Below are positions 7,517 through 14,749 of a stretch of DNA of 16,876 bases, piece by piece. Below the pieces are notes generated by a model. That model searched no databases. It was not told the origin of the DNA and saw only the letters and a list, made by a program, of their open reading frames with translations. This DNA is from an uncultured Clostridia bacterium (GTDB lineage Bacteria > Bacillota > Clostridia > Lachnospirales > Lachnospiraceae). A program made the translations under genes and the position numbers. How positions within the stretch are numbered: position 1 is the first letter of the stretch; each line of letters starts with the position of its first letter. The stretch lies in NCBI GenBank assembly GCA_947178015.1, contig CAMWWW010000009.1, forward strand, positions 1-16,876, read 5' to 3'.

Positions 7517-8446
7517 TTACTCTGAGAACATCGGTGTAGAAAGATAGCGTTCACCGGTATCCGGCAGAAGTGCAACAATAATCTTTCCCTTATTTTCTGG
7601 ACGCTTTGCAAGCTCTGTCGCCGCAAATACTGCTGCGCTGGAGGAAATTCCAACAAGCAGTCCTTCGTTTCTTGCGAGCGTTCTGCCCGTCTCAAACGCG
7701 TCCTCATTCTCTACGGTAATAATCTCGTCGTAAATTTCAGTATTCAATGTATCTGGAACAAAGCCCGCTCCGATACCCTGAATTTTATGAGGGCCGGGCG
7801 TACCTTTTGAAAGTACCGGAGAACCGGCTGGTTCTACCGCTATGACCTTCACATTTGGATTCTGACTTTTAAGATATTCACCAACGCCAGAGATAGTGCC
7901 GCCTGTGCCTACACCTGCAACAAAAATATCGACCTTGCCATCGGTATCGTTCCATATCTCAGGCCCTGTGGTGCTGCGGTGAACGGCGGGATTGGCTGTG
8001 TTCGTAAATTGACTAGGGATGAAACTGTTTGGTGTTTTAGCTGCAAGCTCCTGCGCCTTTGCGATAGCCCCCTTCATTCCTTTTGCGCCCTCGGTGAGAA
8101 CCAGCTCGGCGCCGTATGCTTTCAAAAGATTTCTCCGCTCAACACTCATGGTTTCCGGCATGGTGAGGATGATCTTATATCCTCTTGAAGCAGCCACTGC
8201 TGCAAGACCAATGCCGGTGTTACCACTGGTCGGTTCAATAATTACGGAATCTGGTTTTAAATCGCCCTTTGCTTCCGCCTCGTCAATCATAGCTTTTGCG
8301 ATCCTGTCCTTTACACTTCCAGCTGGATTAAAGTATTCCAGCTTGCCATAAATCGTGGCGCTGAGTTCCTTGTTGGCAATATAATTGGTAAGTTTTAAAA
8401 GTGGCGTGCCGCCGATCAGGTCGGTAATTCTGTCAAATGTTTTCAT
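7517..8446 (-). CDS. cysK: Cysteine synthase (O-acetylserine sulfhydrylase A)
   Basis: CysK (309 residues, normal length) makes L-cysteine from O-acetylserine and sulfide with pyridoxal phosphate. The Schiff-base lysine is K46 in NPAGSVKDR, the substrate loop TSGNTG is at 73-78, and the phosphate-binding loop GTGGTISG follows about a hundred residues later. GISSSAA near the C terminus is typical. It lacks a CBS domain, so it is not a cystathionine beta-synthase. AAAGGAG precedes the start by about 10 bases. It has its own promoter and a palindromic leader element, and lies upstream of, and codirectional with, the trp operon but separated from it by a strong promoter. In Bacillus, CysK is also the partner of the Rrf2 repressor CymR; that an analogous pair exists here is inference only. 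Confidence 0.96.
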   Translation of the reverse strand: MKTFDRITDLIGGTPLLKLTNYIANKELSATIYGKLEYFNPAGSVKDRIAKAMIDEAEAKGDLKPDSVIIEPTSGNTGIGLAAVAASRGYKIILTMPETMSVERRNLLKAYGAELVLTEGAKGMKGAIAKAQELAAKTPNSFIPSQFTNTANPAVHRSTTGPEIWNDTDGKVDIFVAGVGTGGTISGVGEYLKSQNPNVKVIAVEPAGSPVLSKGTPGPHKIQGIGAGFVPDTLNTEIYDEIITVENEDAFETGRTLARNEGLLVGISSSAAVFAATELAKRPENKGKIIVALLPDTGERYLSTPMFSE

Positions 8447-8499
8447 TTCAAGGTTTCTCCTTTCAAATTGGTTGCGGTTTTCTTTTTATTGCGATATCG

Positions 8500-8540
8500 G
8501 ATTAGCATCTCTACATCGTTTTTCTTATCATATGCTAATC
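8500..8540 (-). promoter_or_regulatory. 9-bp inverted repeat in the cysK leader
   Basis: GATTAGCAT (8500-8508) and ATGCTAATC (8532-8540) are perfect inverted repeats with a 23-base interior, lying in the roughly 130-base cysK 5' untranslated region. It may form an RNA stem or a DNA dyad. No T-box sequence, SAM riboswitch core or U-tract terminator was recognised here. Confidence 0.4.
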
Positions 8541-8550
8541 TTTTTTCTAT

Positions 8551-8571
8551 AACCTATTATTCCTATAGGTT
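8551..8571. promoter_or_regulatory. Palindromic site after the cysK promoter, possible Rrf2-type operator
   Basis: AACCTAT (8551-8557) and ATAGGTT (8565-8571) are perfect 7-bp arms around a 7-base centre TATTCCT. The site starts about 12 bases downstream of the -10 box, over the expected start of transcription and early leader, a good place for a repressor. CCTAT/ATAGG half-sites with AT-rich spacing resemble operators reported for Rrf2 regulators such as CymR and IscR, and an Rrf2 gene lies in this window. The assignment is inference. Confidence 0.45.
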
Positions 8572-8582
8572 TTATCAAATTG

Positions 8583-8611
8583 ATGATACCACTACAATAA
8601 TTTCTTGTCAA
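8583..8611 (-). promoter_or_regulatory. Promoter of cysK
   Basis: On the minus strand TTGACA (8611-8606) and TATCAT (8588-8583) are 17 bases apart, placing the start near 8576 and leaving a leader of about 130 bases before the cysK start. It lies immediately downstream of the ABC-F gene, whose stop is at 8681, so cysK can be expressed independently of the transporter operon. Confidence 0.8.
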
Positions 8612-8680
8612 GACCTTTTTAAACCTTAAAATTCCAAGGATCTGGTACAATAGATGAGGATGGGATTTTGTATTGCGTTT

Positions 8681-10474
8681 TTATATCCGTCCGCCTGACG
8701 CCACTATTTTCTCCGCCCGATCATTTAAATACACCCATCGCTCCATCTTTTCCTCCAAAAGTGCCTCCGCCTCTTCTTTTTCTTTTGTTAGCTCACTGAG
8801 TTTTCCATAGCTTGTCGCTGACTGCTCCATCTCCTGCTCCAGCATGGATAGTTTTTCCTCTAGCTTTGTTATCTCTTCCTCTATTGTCTCATACTCTTTC
8901 TTTTCCTGATATGAAAATCTAAGTTTTTCTGTGTTTTTCTGTTTCCACTCCTGTTTTGGTTTCTCTTTTACTACCTCCTCCGCCCCAAAACCTCCCGACT
9001 TTTCTAAATAATCTGAATAATTTCCCTCATACTGACGTATCTCCCCATTCTCCTCAAACGCGAAGATACGATTCGCCAGTTTATTTAAGAAATACCTGTC
9101 GTGGGATACGGTTATCACAATGCCCTCAAAGCCTTGCAGATAATCCTCCAAAATCGTGAGCGTGGCAATGTCCAGATCATTGGTTGGTTCATCTAAGACT
9201 AAAATATTAGGTGCCTCCATCAAAACCCTTAATAAATACAGCCGCCGCTTCTCCCCACCCGAAAGCTTCTCTATCATCGAATACTGCATAGAACCCAAAA
9301 ACAGAAATCTCTCCAACATCTGGGAAGCCGTCACCATACCATCCACCGTCTTAATATATTCAGCCACATCACGGATATAATCAATCACGCGCTGTGACCC
9401 CTCCATAGACTCATTCTCTTGTGAAAAATAGCCTAGCTTCACCGTCTGTCCAATCACAACCGTTCCACCATCTGGTTTCAGCATCCCCGTCATTAGTTTC
9501 AACAAAGTACTTTTCCCACAGCCATTCCTACCGACAATCCCTATCCGATCCCCCGGCAGTAAAATATAGGAAAAATCTCGGATTACTCTTTTTTCTCCAA
9601 AGCTTTTTGACAGATGTTCCATCTCTATGGTAGTCCGTCCCAGCCTTGCATAGACCGAGCTTATCTCCACCTGCCCGTCAGCCACTGGCTTTTCTCTGTC
9701 CCGAAGCGCCTCAAATCGCTGAATATGCGCCTTCTGCTTTGTTGAGCGCGCTCTCGCCCCGCGCATCATCCACTCCAGCTCCATCCGGTACAGGCTCTTA
9801 TTCTTTCTCTCTGTTGCCAGCTCCATCTCTTCCCGCTGCACCTTAAGCGCAATATATCTGGAATAATTTGCTTCATAGCTGTAAAGCTTCCCTTTATCTA
9901 TCTCCACAATGCGATTTGTCACTTTATCAAGAAAATATCGGTCATGCGTCACCATAACAAAAGCCCCTTGATACTTCCGCAGATACTCCTCCAACCATTC
10001 TGCCATCTGGCTGTCCAGATGGTTGGTCGGCTCATCAAGCACTAAAATATCGGCGGGAGTCAATAAGGTACGCACCAGCGCTGCCCGCTTTCTCTGTCCT
10101 CCCGAAAGATGCGCGGACGATGCATCGACATCATTTATGCCAAACTTGATAAGCATTGCCCTTGCCTCTCCCTCAAGATTTCTGTAGGCTTCCTTCGCTT
10201 TCTTTCCAGCAATTACATTCTCCAGAATACTAAGGTCTTTTTCAAATATCGGCGTCTGCGGCAGATAAGCGATCGCTACCTTCCTGCCCATTGTAATATT
10301 CCCCTCATCTGGCTCCTCCAAGCCAGCTATCAGTTTAAGCAGCGTCGACTTTCCTGTTCCATTAATTCCCAGAACACCGATTCTATCTCCTTCCTGTATT
10401 CCAAAAGAAACCTGATCGAGCAGAATCCTGTCCGTATAGCTTTTGCTGACACGCTCCATAGTAAAAAGATTCAT
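8681..10474 (-). CDS. ABC-F family ATPase, Uup-like
   Basis: This 597-residue soluble protein has two ABC ATPase domains and no membrane segments, as in the ribosome-associated ABC-F family. Domain 1 has Walker A GINGTGKST (36-44), signature LSGGQ (123-127) and DEPTNHLD (147-154). A basic linker, MRGARARSTKQKAHIQRFEAL (237-257), is the ABC-F interdomain arm. Domain 2 has GRNGCGKST (315-323), LSGGE (404-408) and DEPTNDLD (428-435). A charged C-terminal coiled coil runs from about 525 to 590, as in Uup. Both catalytic glutamates are present. The start at 10474 is chosen over the upstream frame because GGAG lies eight bases before it. It begins 11 bases after the FecE-like ATPase gene, so it is probably cotranscribed with an importer it does not obviously serve. 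An antibiotic-resistance type of ABC-F is less likely but not excluded. Confidence 0.92.
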   Translation of the reverse strand: MNLFTMERVSKSYTDRILLDQVSFGIQEGDRIGVLGINGTGKSTLLKLIAGLEEPDEGNITMGRKVAIAYLPQTPIFEKDLSILENVIAGKKAKEAYRNLEGEARAMLIKFGINDVDASSAHLSGGQRKRAALVRTLLTPADILVLDEPTNHLDSQMAEWLEEYLRKYQGAFVMVTHDRYFLDKVTNRIVEIDKGKLYSYEANYSRYIALKVQREEMELATERKNKSLYRMELEWMMRGARARSTKQKAHIQRFEALRDREKPVADGQVEISSVYARLGRTTIEMEHLSKSFGEKRVIRDFSYILLPGDRIGIVGRNGCGKSTLLKLMTGMLKPDGGTVVIGQTVKLGYFSQENESMEGSQRVIDYIRDVAEYIKTVDGMVTASQMLERFLFLGSMQYSMIEKLSGGEKRRLYLLRVLMEAPNILVLDEPTNDLDIATLTILEDYLQGFEGIVITVSHDRYFLNKLANRIFAFEENGEIRQYEGNYSDYLEKSGGFGAEEVVKEKPKQEWKQKNTEKLRFSYQEKKEYETIEEEITKLEEKLSMLEQEMEQSATSYGKLSELTKEKEEAEALLEEKMERWVYLNDRAEKIVASGGRI

Positions 10475-10485
10475 CCTACTGTCTC

Positions 10486-11259
10486 CTATCCAAAGTAATA
10501 ATGTATTGTACCTTCCTGATCGGTTGTACAGCCAGTTTTTACATGAAAAACTTCCCCTATACCCCCACTCTCCCACACTTGTCCGGGCGTTCCCTCTAAT
10601 ACCACGCTTCCATCCTGAAGCAGTACAATCCAGTCCGCCAGACGAAGTGCATAATCCAAATCATGCAGTACCGCCACAACCGTCTTGCCGTAATCCCTAA
10701 GCTCTCCAAGCAGCCGAAACAACTCTGTTTGATATTGAATATCCAGATATGTCGTAGGCTCGTCAAACAACAATATCTCTGTCTGCCCAGCAAGTGCCAT
10801 GGCAAGATATGCTTTCTGTCTCTCTCCTCCCGACAGCTCCCCAAGCCGCTTATCCCGCAGCCGAATAATCCCTGTCTGCTTCATAGCCTGCTCACAATAT
10901 TGATAATCCTCTCTGCCATAACGCCTTGGATAAGAAAGATGCGGAAATCGCCCATGCAAAACCAATCGCTCTGTGCGAATAGAGGAATCTGGATGGCTCT
11001 GGGCAAGATAAAACATTTTCTGAGCCAATTCGCGCTGTGTATACTCCTCCATCCTTTTGCCGCTAATATAGATCTTCCCCGTCATCTTCCTGCAAAGCCC
11101 GGCTATACTTTTTAAAAGCGTACTCTTGCCGCTGCCATTCGGACCAAGCACCGCCGTTATCCTTCCCTTAGGTATCCTTGCATCTATCGCATCCAACACA
11201 ATTTTTCTATCATAGCCCGCCGACAGACCACAAACCTGTATTTCTCCTTTCTCCTGCAT
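10486..11259 (-). CDS. Iron-chelate/heme/cobalamin ABC importer, ATP-binding protein (FecE/FhuC type)
   Basis: This 257-residue ATPase powers the adjacent FecCD permease. Walker A is GPNGSGKST (39-47), the Q-loop glutamine is Q87, the signature is LSGGE (142-146), Walker B is ILLFDEP (162-168), and the switch histidine is H199. TTYLDIQYQTEL (169-180) is typical of the FhuC/FepC/BtuD branch. The start at 11259 follows GGAGG by about five bases; the longer frame to 11391 runs into the permease gene and is rejected. The permease stop is 13 bases upstream, so the genes form an operon. The cargo cannot be told from this subunit. Confidence 0.93.
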   Translation of the reverse strand: MQEKGEIQVCGLSAGYDRKIVLDAIDARIPKGRITAVLGPNGSGKSTLLKSIAGLCRKMTGKIYISGKRMEEYTQRELAQKMFYLAQSHPDSSIRTERLVLHGRFPHLSYPRRYGREDYQYCEQAMKQTGIIRLRDKRLGELSGGERQKAYLAMALAGQTEILLFDEPTTYLDIQYQTELFRLLGELRDYGKTVVAVLHDLDYALRLADWIVLLQDGSVVLEGTPGQVWESGGIGEVFHVKTGCTTDQEGTIHYYFG

Positions 11260-11272
11260 CTTTCCTCCCTCC

Positions 11273-12259
11273 TCACTGTCTTCCTCGAAAGCGAAATAAA
11301 AGCCAGAGGAAAAATGGTGCTCCAAGCAAAGACAAAAGAATACCCACCGGAATCTCATAGGGTGCAAATACAGTCCGGGCTGCCGTATCACACAAGGTTA
11401 AAAGCAGCGCACCCAACAACACCGATACCAACAAATACTCTTTGCTCTCTCCTCCTGTAACTCTCCTTGCCATATGAGGTACCAAAAGCCCGATAAAGCC
11501 CAAAAGACCAGCAAAGCTAACCGCTGCGCCTGCCGACACAGCTGCAAGCAGCAAGAAAAAGAAACGGTATACACCCACAGGAAGCCCCAAAGTGTGCGCC
11601 GTCTCCTCACCCAACCCAAATACCTCTAGCTCATTATGAAACAATAACAAAAGCAGCACCACCACGACTACCACAATTCCTGCTGTTCTTAGAACACTCA
11701 AATTAATACCCGCCAATCCGCCAATCTTAAACGCATTGGAGGCAAAAAGCGATTCCTCGCTAAAGGTGTAGACTGCATCCGTCGCACCATTTAAAAAGCT
11801 GTTTACCGCCACTCCCGACAATACTAGAGTAATCTTGGACGCCCCCGTCCGTTTCCCGATATAATACACCAAAAGAACCGTAAGAAAAGCCCCCGCAAAG
11901 GACGCAAACGGCAGCCATGCATACGAAGCCGGAAAAACCGCGCTGCAAAGCACCACAGCAAAGCCTGCCCCTGCATTTACTCCAATTATATTTGGTCCTG
12001 CCAGCGGATTGTTTAAAATCACCTGAATCACCGCCCCCGCAGCCGCAAGCCCCATCCCAGCAATCACAGCTCCCGCCACACGAGGAAGCCGCACATAAAG
12101 CAAAATTCTTCCCGAACCATTGATCTCACCTTTTAAAAGTAGAAGAATATCTCTGCCCGTCACAGGCGCTGCTCCACAAAATAGACCAAGACCAACCGCC
12201 GCAACCAAAAGCAATGTCAGAATGATAACGATAGATCGACTTCGATTATTCTTTGCCAT
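11273..12259 (-). CDS. FecCD-family ABC importer permease
   Basis: This 328-residue integral membrane protein belongs to the FecCD/BtuC family, which form homodimers with about ten transmembrane helices per subunit. Characteristic stretches are RLPRVAGAVIAGMGLAAAG (58-76), the following QVILNNPLAGPNIIGVNAGAG, SFAGLLGFIGLLVPHMARR, which contains the ATPase-coupling region, and EIPVGILLSLLGAPFFLWL at the C terminus. An N-terminal helix covers about residues 10-30. Only one permease gene is present, so a homodimer as in BtuC is expected. Its start overlaps the end of the binding-protein gene by 14 bases. The substrate is an iron chelate, heme or a corrinoid by family. Confidence 0.94.
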   Translation of the reverse strand: MAKNNRSRSIVIILTLLLVAAVGLGLFCGAAPVTGRDILLLLKGEINGSGRILLYVRLPRVAGAVIAGMGLAAAGAVIQVILNNPLAGPNIIGVNAGAGFAVVLCSAVFPASYAWLPFASFAGAFLTVLLVYYIGKRTGASKITLVLSGVAVNSFLNGATDAVYTFSEESLFASNAFKIGGLAGINLSVLRTAGIVVVVVVLLLLLFHNELEVFGLGEETAHTLGLPVGVYRFFFLLLAAVSAGAAVSFAGLLGFIGLLVPHMARRVTGGESKEYLLVSVLLGALLLTLCDTAARTVFAPYEIPVGILLSLLGAPFFLWLLFRFRGRQ

Positions 12260-13193
12260 ACAAAATATCTGCTAATATCTCGTAGCTTTCTCCCCAACGG
12301 TTATTTGGCTTATTATGAAACAGCTCCTTCTCCAGAACATAGAACCTGTCCTCCTGCACTGCCGTAAGCCCCTGCCATGCAGGATTGGAGGCCAAAAGCT
12401 CATCCACCATAGAAAGCGCTGCCTCCTGTGAGCTTCCCATCGTAGTGACAAAAATAAAATCTGGATCAGCAACAAGAATCGCCTCCATATTTAAATCCTC
12501 CAAAAGTCCAGTGTCACTGTCCGCAATATTCACACACCCCAAATCCAAAAGCATCCTACCCGTCATAGTATCACTGTTCTTTGCCCTGACTCCTGTAGAG
12601 TATGCCCGCAAAAGCAGGACTGTCGGACTGCTGCCGTCCGCTCTTTCCATCTGCTTTTCTATCAATTCCTCCACCGATCCCACATTTTCCTCATAAAGAT
12701 CCTTATGTCCAGTAAAATCGGTAAAAATTTTCATCATAGCCTTATAATCTTCAAAGGTCTCAACAGCAAAGTACGCGGTCGCAATCCCTGCTTTTTCCAA
12801 TGTATCATACAGCTTCACATGACCAGAAAGCGCGGATGATAAAATAACAAAATCCATATTTTCCGCCATGATCGCCTCCGCAGAGGGAGTCTTTAATGCT
12901 CCCAGATTGACTGTCTCAGAATGTGCATCCAAAATATCTTCCGCATCCTCCGAGGTGCCGGCAAGCTCTCCTCCCGCAAGCAGCCAAGCCTGCGCAAGAC
13001 TTTCTGAGAACACCGCGGTTCTCTCCACATTCTTGAGCCTTACCTCATGCCCCAGCGCATCGGTAAAAACAAATTCCGTCTCCGGCTCACCGCCCTGTTT
13101 TGAATCCGATAAGCTTTTACATGCCCCTAACATCAAAACACAGCACAACACCAAAAACAAAACCAAGACTTTCCACATACTACATCTTTTCAT
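12246..13193 (-). CDS. Lipoprotein substrate-binding protein of the FecCD-type importer
   Basis: This 315-residue protein has a signal peptide (residues 1-24) ending in the lipobox LMLGAC, so C25 would be lipidated and the protein anchored outside the membrane. The mature part is a class III (BtuF/FhuD-like) binding protein: FVFTDALGHEVRLKNVERTAV opens the first lobe, and the C terminus holds FYVLEKELFHNKPNNRWGESYEILADIL, a pattern seen in clostridial iron/heme-type binding proteins. It is the first gene of the importer operon, with GGAG eight bases before the start, and overlaps the permease gene by 14 bases. The exact ligand is not determinable; iron-siderophore or heme is more likely than cobalamin, since no cobalamin riboswitch is visible in the 127-base upstream region. 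Confidence 0.9.
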   Translation of the reverse strand: MKRCSMWKVLVLFLVLCCVLMLGACKSLSDSKQGGEPETEFVFTDALGHEVRLKNVERTAVFSESLAQAWLLAGGELAGTSEDAEDILDAHSETVNLGALKTPSAEAIMAENMDFVILSSALSGHVKLYDTLEKAGIATAYFAVETFEDYKAMMKIFTDFTGHKDLYEENVGSVEELIEKQMERADGSSPTVLLLRAYSTGVRAKNSDTMTGRMLLDLGCVNIADSDTGLLEDLNMEAILVADPDFIFVTTMGSSQEAALSMVDELLASNPAWQGLTAVQEDRFYVLEKELFHNKPNNRWGESYEILADILYGKE

Positions 13194-13229
13194 TACATAA
13201 TCTCCTCACTTGATTTCTAACTTTTACTA

Positions 13230-13258
13230 ATTGTAACGGAATCACATAGATTTTGCAA
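13230..13258 (-). promoter_or_regulatory. Promoter of the importer/ABC-F operon
   Basis: On the minus strand TTGCAA (13258-13253) and TACAAT (13235-13230) are spaced by 17 bases, giving a start near 13223 and a short leader before the binding-protein gene at 13193. The 15-bp palindrome at 13270-13284 lies just upstream of the -35 box. Confidence 0.7.
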
Positions 13259-13269
13259 CTGAAATGTGA

Positions 13270-13284
13270 TATACTCAGAGTATA
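13270..13284. promoter_or_regulatory. 15-bp perfect palindrome in the divergent intergenic region
   Basis: TATACTCAGAGTATA is a perfect palindrome around a central A. It lies between the importer operon (minus) and the HPr-like gene (plus), and its left half coincides with a possible extended -10 box (TGaTATACT, 13267-13275) for the plus-strand gene. This is a strong candidate operator for a dimeric regulator acting on one or both genes. It does not look like a standard Fur or DtxR box. Confidence 0.5.
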
Positions 13285-13320
13285 GTTGAAATATTTACAT
13301 CATGGAAAGGCGGTATTCAT

Positions 13321-13569
13321 ATGATTTCTAAAAAAGCTGTTATCCGGCAAGATATCTTAACTCCAGATTTTGTAGTAGAGATTGCAAAAAAATGTTCATC
13401 TTTTCATTCAACCATCACCATGTACGCAAGAGATCAAACGGTTAATCTAAAAAGTATTGTCAATATCTTCGGGACAGAGATAAACAAAGACGAAGAGGTT
13501 GAATTGGTATTCTCAGGAAATGATGAAGAGCAGGCATGTGAAGCTATTTTTAAGCTTTTAGATAATTAA
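13321..13569 (+). CDS. HPr-like protein without the catalytic histidine (Crh-like)
   Basis: This 82-residue protein has the fold and length of the phosphocarrier HPr. TVNLKSIVNIF (40-50) matches the HPr region around regulatory Ser46, with the serine at position 45, and DEEVELVFSGNDEEQACEAI (57-76) matches the final strand and helix. The phosphoryl-accepting motif GxHxRPA is absent: the corresponding region reads DILTPDFVVEIA, with no histidine. It therefore should not pass phosphate in the sugar PTS, but could still be phosphorylated by HPr kinase on serine, as Bacillus Crh is. GGAAAGGCGG gives a good ribosome binding site seven bases before the ATG. It is divergent from the importer operon and has no partner gene beside it. 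The regulatory role is inference. Confidence 0.8.
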   Translation: MISKKAVIRQDILTPDFVVEIAKKCSSFHSTITMYARDQTVNLKSIVNIFGTEINKDEEVELVFSGNDEEQACEAIFKLLDN

Positions 13570-13621
13570 CACCGATTTACAATTTTTGATAAAATATAAG
13601 TTTTTGTAAGAGTTATTTGCA

Positions 13622-13790
13622 TAATCATTTTTGAGAATGATCCGCATAGCCAGCGCAGCTATTTCCTCCGTCACCCCGCTCTCGCTTAGTGAAAAACGTA
13701 GCGGACAGTAAGCTCGTGAAAGACCTCGCTAACTGCCGACGTTTTTCAATAGGTTCCTTGAGGAAAATAGCAGGGCTGACTATGCTGCTT
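13622..13790. repeat. Large imperfect palindromic repeat, copy 1 (complete)
   Basis: The outer arms 13644-13668 and 13760-13785 pair over 22 positions with three mismatches and one bulge. Inside, 13690-13699 pairs perfectly with 13739-13748 (10 bp), then 13702-13709 with 13732-13738 and 13711-13713 with 13728-13730. The whole can fold as one hairpin of about 142 nt on either strand. Bases 13641-13694 are identical to 16823-16876 at the window end, and similarity extends left to 13622. No transposase is nearby. It may be a MITE-like or REP-like element, or a structured RNA; it also sits where a terminator for the HPr-like gene would be, and a short T-rich stretch follows. Confidence 0.85.
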
Positions 13791-13956
13791 TTATTGGTAT
13801 TCCAGACACGTTTGCCTTCTGCCTGTTCTCATAATCTTATCTATATTGCTGAACATAATTATATACTATGCATTTTCGAAAGGAAGAGGTATTCATTATT
13901 TTTATAAAGTAGACATACTGTTTTCTTGCATTTTTATTGGCGTAAGTCTATATATT
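13791..13956. other. Non-coding stretch after the repeat
   Basis: Between the palindromic repeat and the terminator at 13957 this AT-rich stretch has no convincing gene. Short plus-strand frames here lack ribosome binding sites at their starts and recognisable similarity. No promoter or RNA motif was recognised. Confidence 0.5.
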
Positions 13957-13987
13957 AAAGAGGGACGCATTTTTTGCCTCCCTCTTT
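13957..13987 (-). terminator. Terminator of the GntR/ABC operon
   Basis: AAAGAGGGA (13957-13965) and TCCCTCTTT (13979-13987) form a perfect 9-bp stem, extended by GCA/TGC after a C-C mismatch, with a T-rich loop. It lies eight bases after the stop of the last membrane-protein gene on the minus strand. The 3' arm ends in UUU followed by an AU-rich run, so it is a plausible intrinsic terminator, if not a canonical one. Confidence 0.72.
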
Positions 13988-13995
13988 CTTGCTAT

Positions 13996-14718
13996 CTATA
14001 TCTGCGACACAGCCTGCTTTTTAAGAGCAGCCCATGTAATGGACCCTAGTATTAAACTAACGATAACAACCATAGCAAGCTGCCCATATTCTCCTATACC
14101 AACAACAAAGCTTCTCATATGTTCAAATATCTGAATCGCTTTTTCCCATATTCCTCCTGATTCTCTTATACGAGTTATATTTGACAGCATCAGGCTTCCC
14201 GCCATCCAAACAACCCAGATTCCCCAGAAGGCCTTTTTCTGAAATTTTACCAGCAACATACCTAAAAATATAAAAATCACCGGCAATGCGATACCTGCTC
14301 CGATAAAAAACTGGATATTCACTAATATCTCAAATATATTTCCTTCACAAGTAATACCCTTGAAAAAGATTCTATAAAACATGGTTTCCGCTAGATTCAG
14401 TATATATAATACGCTCAGCCCAATCCATACATTAATCACCTGTACAATATAGCGGCAGATAATAAATTCTTTTCTTGTTCTGCCCATAGCAACTGCCAAG
14501 CTAAAGGAAGATTCAAAACCAATTACACCACAAATAACATAAACCATTATCCATATGATCAATGCAATAAAAGAGCCAATTACCATATAGTTTTCCTTGC
14601 TCATGATCACAACGACTGACATTATGATCATACCAAAGACCGTGCCTCCAAGCATAGCTGCTAACGACCAAAGCAGCTCACCTAAATTCATTTTCCAGAC
14701 ATTCCATATCTTACTCAT
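13996..14718 (-). CDS. ABC transporter membrane protein (second permease of the GntR module)
   Basis: This protein (240 residues) is very hydrophobic, with about six transmembrane segments: roughly residues 15-40, 48-72, 90-115, 130-160, 165-185 and 210-232. It has no ATPase or enzymatic motif. The charged cytoplasmic stretch AMGRTRKEFIICRY (near 77-90) resembles the GxxRKEF pattern of bacterial ABC-2 type permeases that work with BcrA/YtrB ATPases. The start at 14718 (MSKIWNVW) follows GAGG by six bases; an ATG four codons earlier overlaps that ribosome binding site. It is the last gene of the operon, 31 bases after the other permease. The substrate is unknown; antibiotic or cell-envelope stress export is a family-level guess. 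Confidence 0.8.
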   Translation of the reverse strand: MSKIWNVWKMNLGELLWSLAAMLGGTVFGMIIMSVVVIMSKENYMVIGSFIALIIWIMVYVICGVIGFESSFSLAVAMGRTRKEFIICRYIVQVINVWIGLSVLYILNLAETMFYRIFFKGITCEGNIFEILVNIQFFIGAGIALPVIFIFLGMLLVKFQKKAFWGIWVVWMAGSLMLSNITRIRESGGIWEKAIQIFEHMRSFVVGIGEYGQLAMVVIVSLILGSITWAALKKQAVSQI

Positions 14719-14749
14719 ATGCTTCCTCATTTCCGCGATTTTTACGCCA

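Noticed and set aside
7187..7547. Plus-strand open frames across the trp leader
   Set aside because: They run antisense to the T-box leader and its promoter and have no ribosome binding sites or similarity.
8447..8680. Cysteine T-box or SAM riboswitch ahead of cysK
   Set aside because: No T-box core (GGTGGNACCGCG) and no terminator with a U tract were found; only two inverted repeats are visible.
10475..10576. N-terminal extension of the ABC-F protein
   Set aside because: Overlaps the importer ATPase gene and has no ABC-F similarity; a good ribosome binding site precedes 10474.
13194..13320. Fur box or cobalamin riboswitch controlling the importer
   Set aside because: No match to the Fur consensus could be seen, and the 127-base region is too short and lacks the B12-box pattern.
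13689..13907. Open frame starting with GTG inside the palindromic repeat (72 codons)
   Set aside because: No ribosome binding site before the GTG, the first part is dictated by the repeat's hairpin arms, and the rest has no recognisable similarity. Treated as a chance frame in the repeat.
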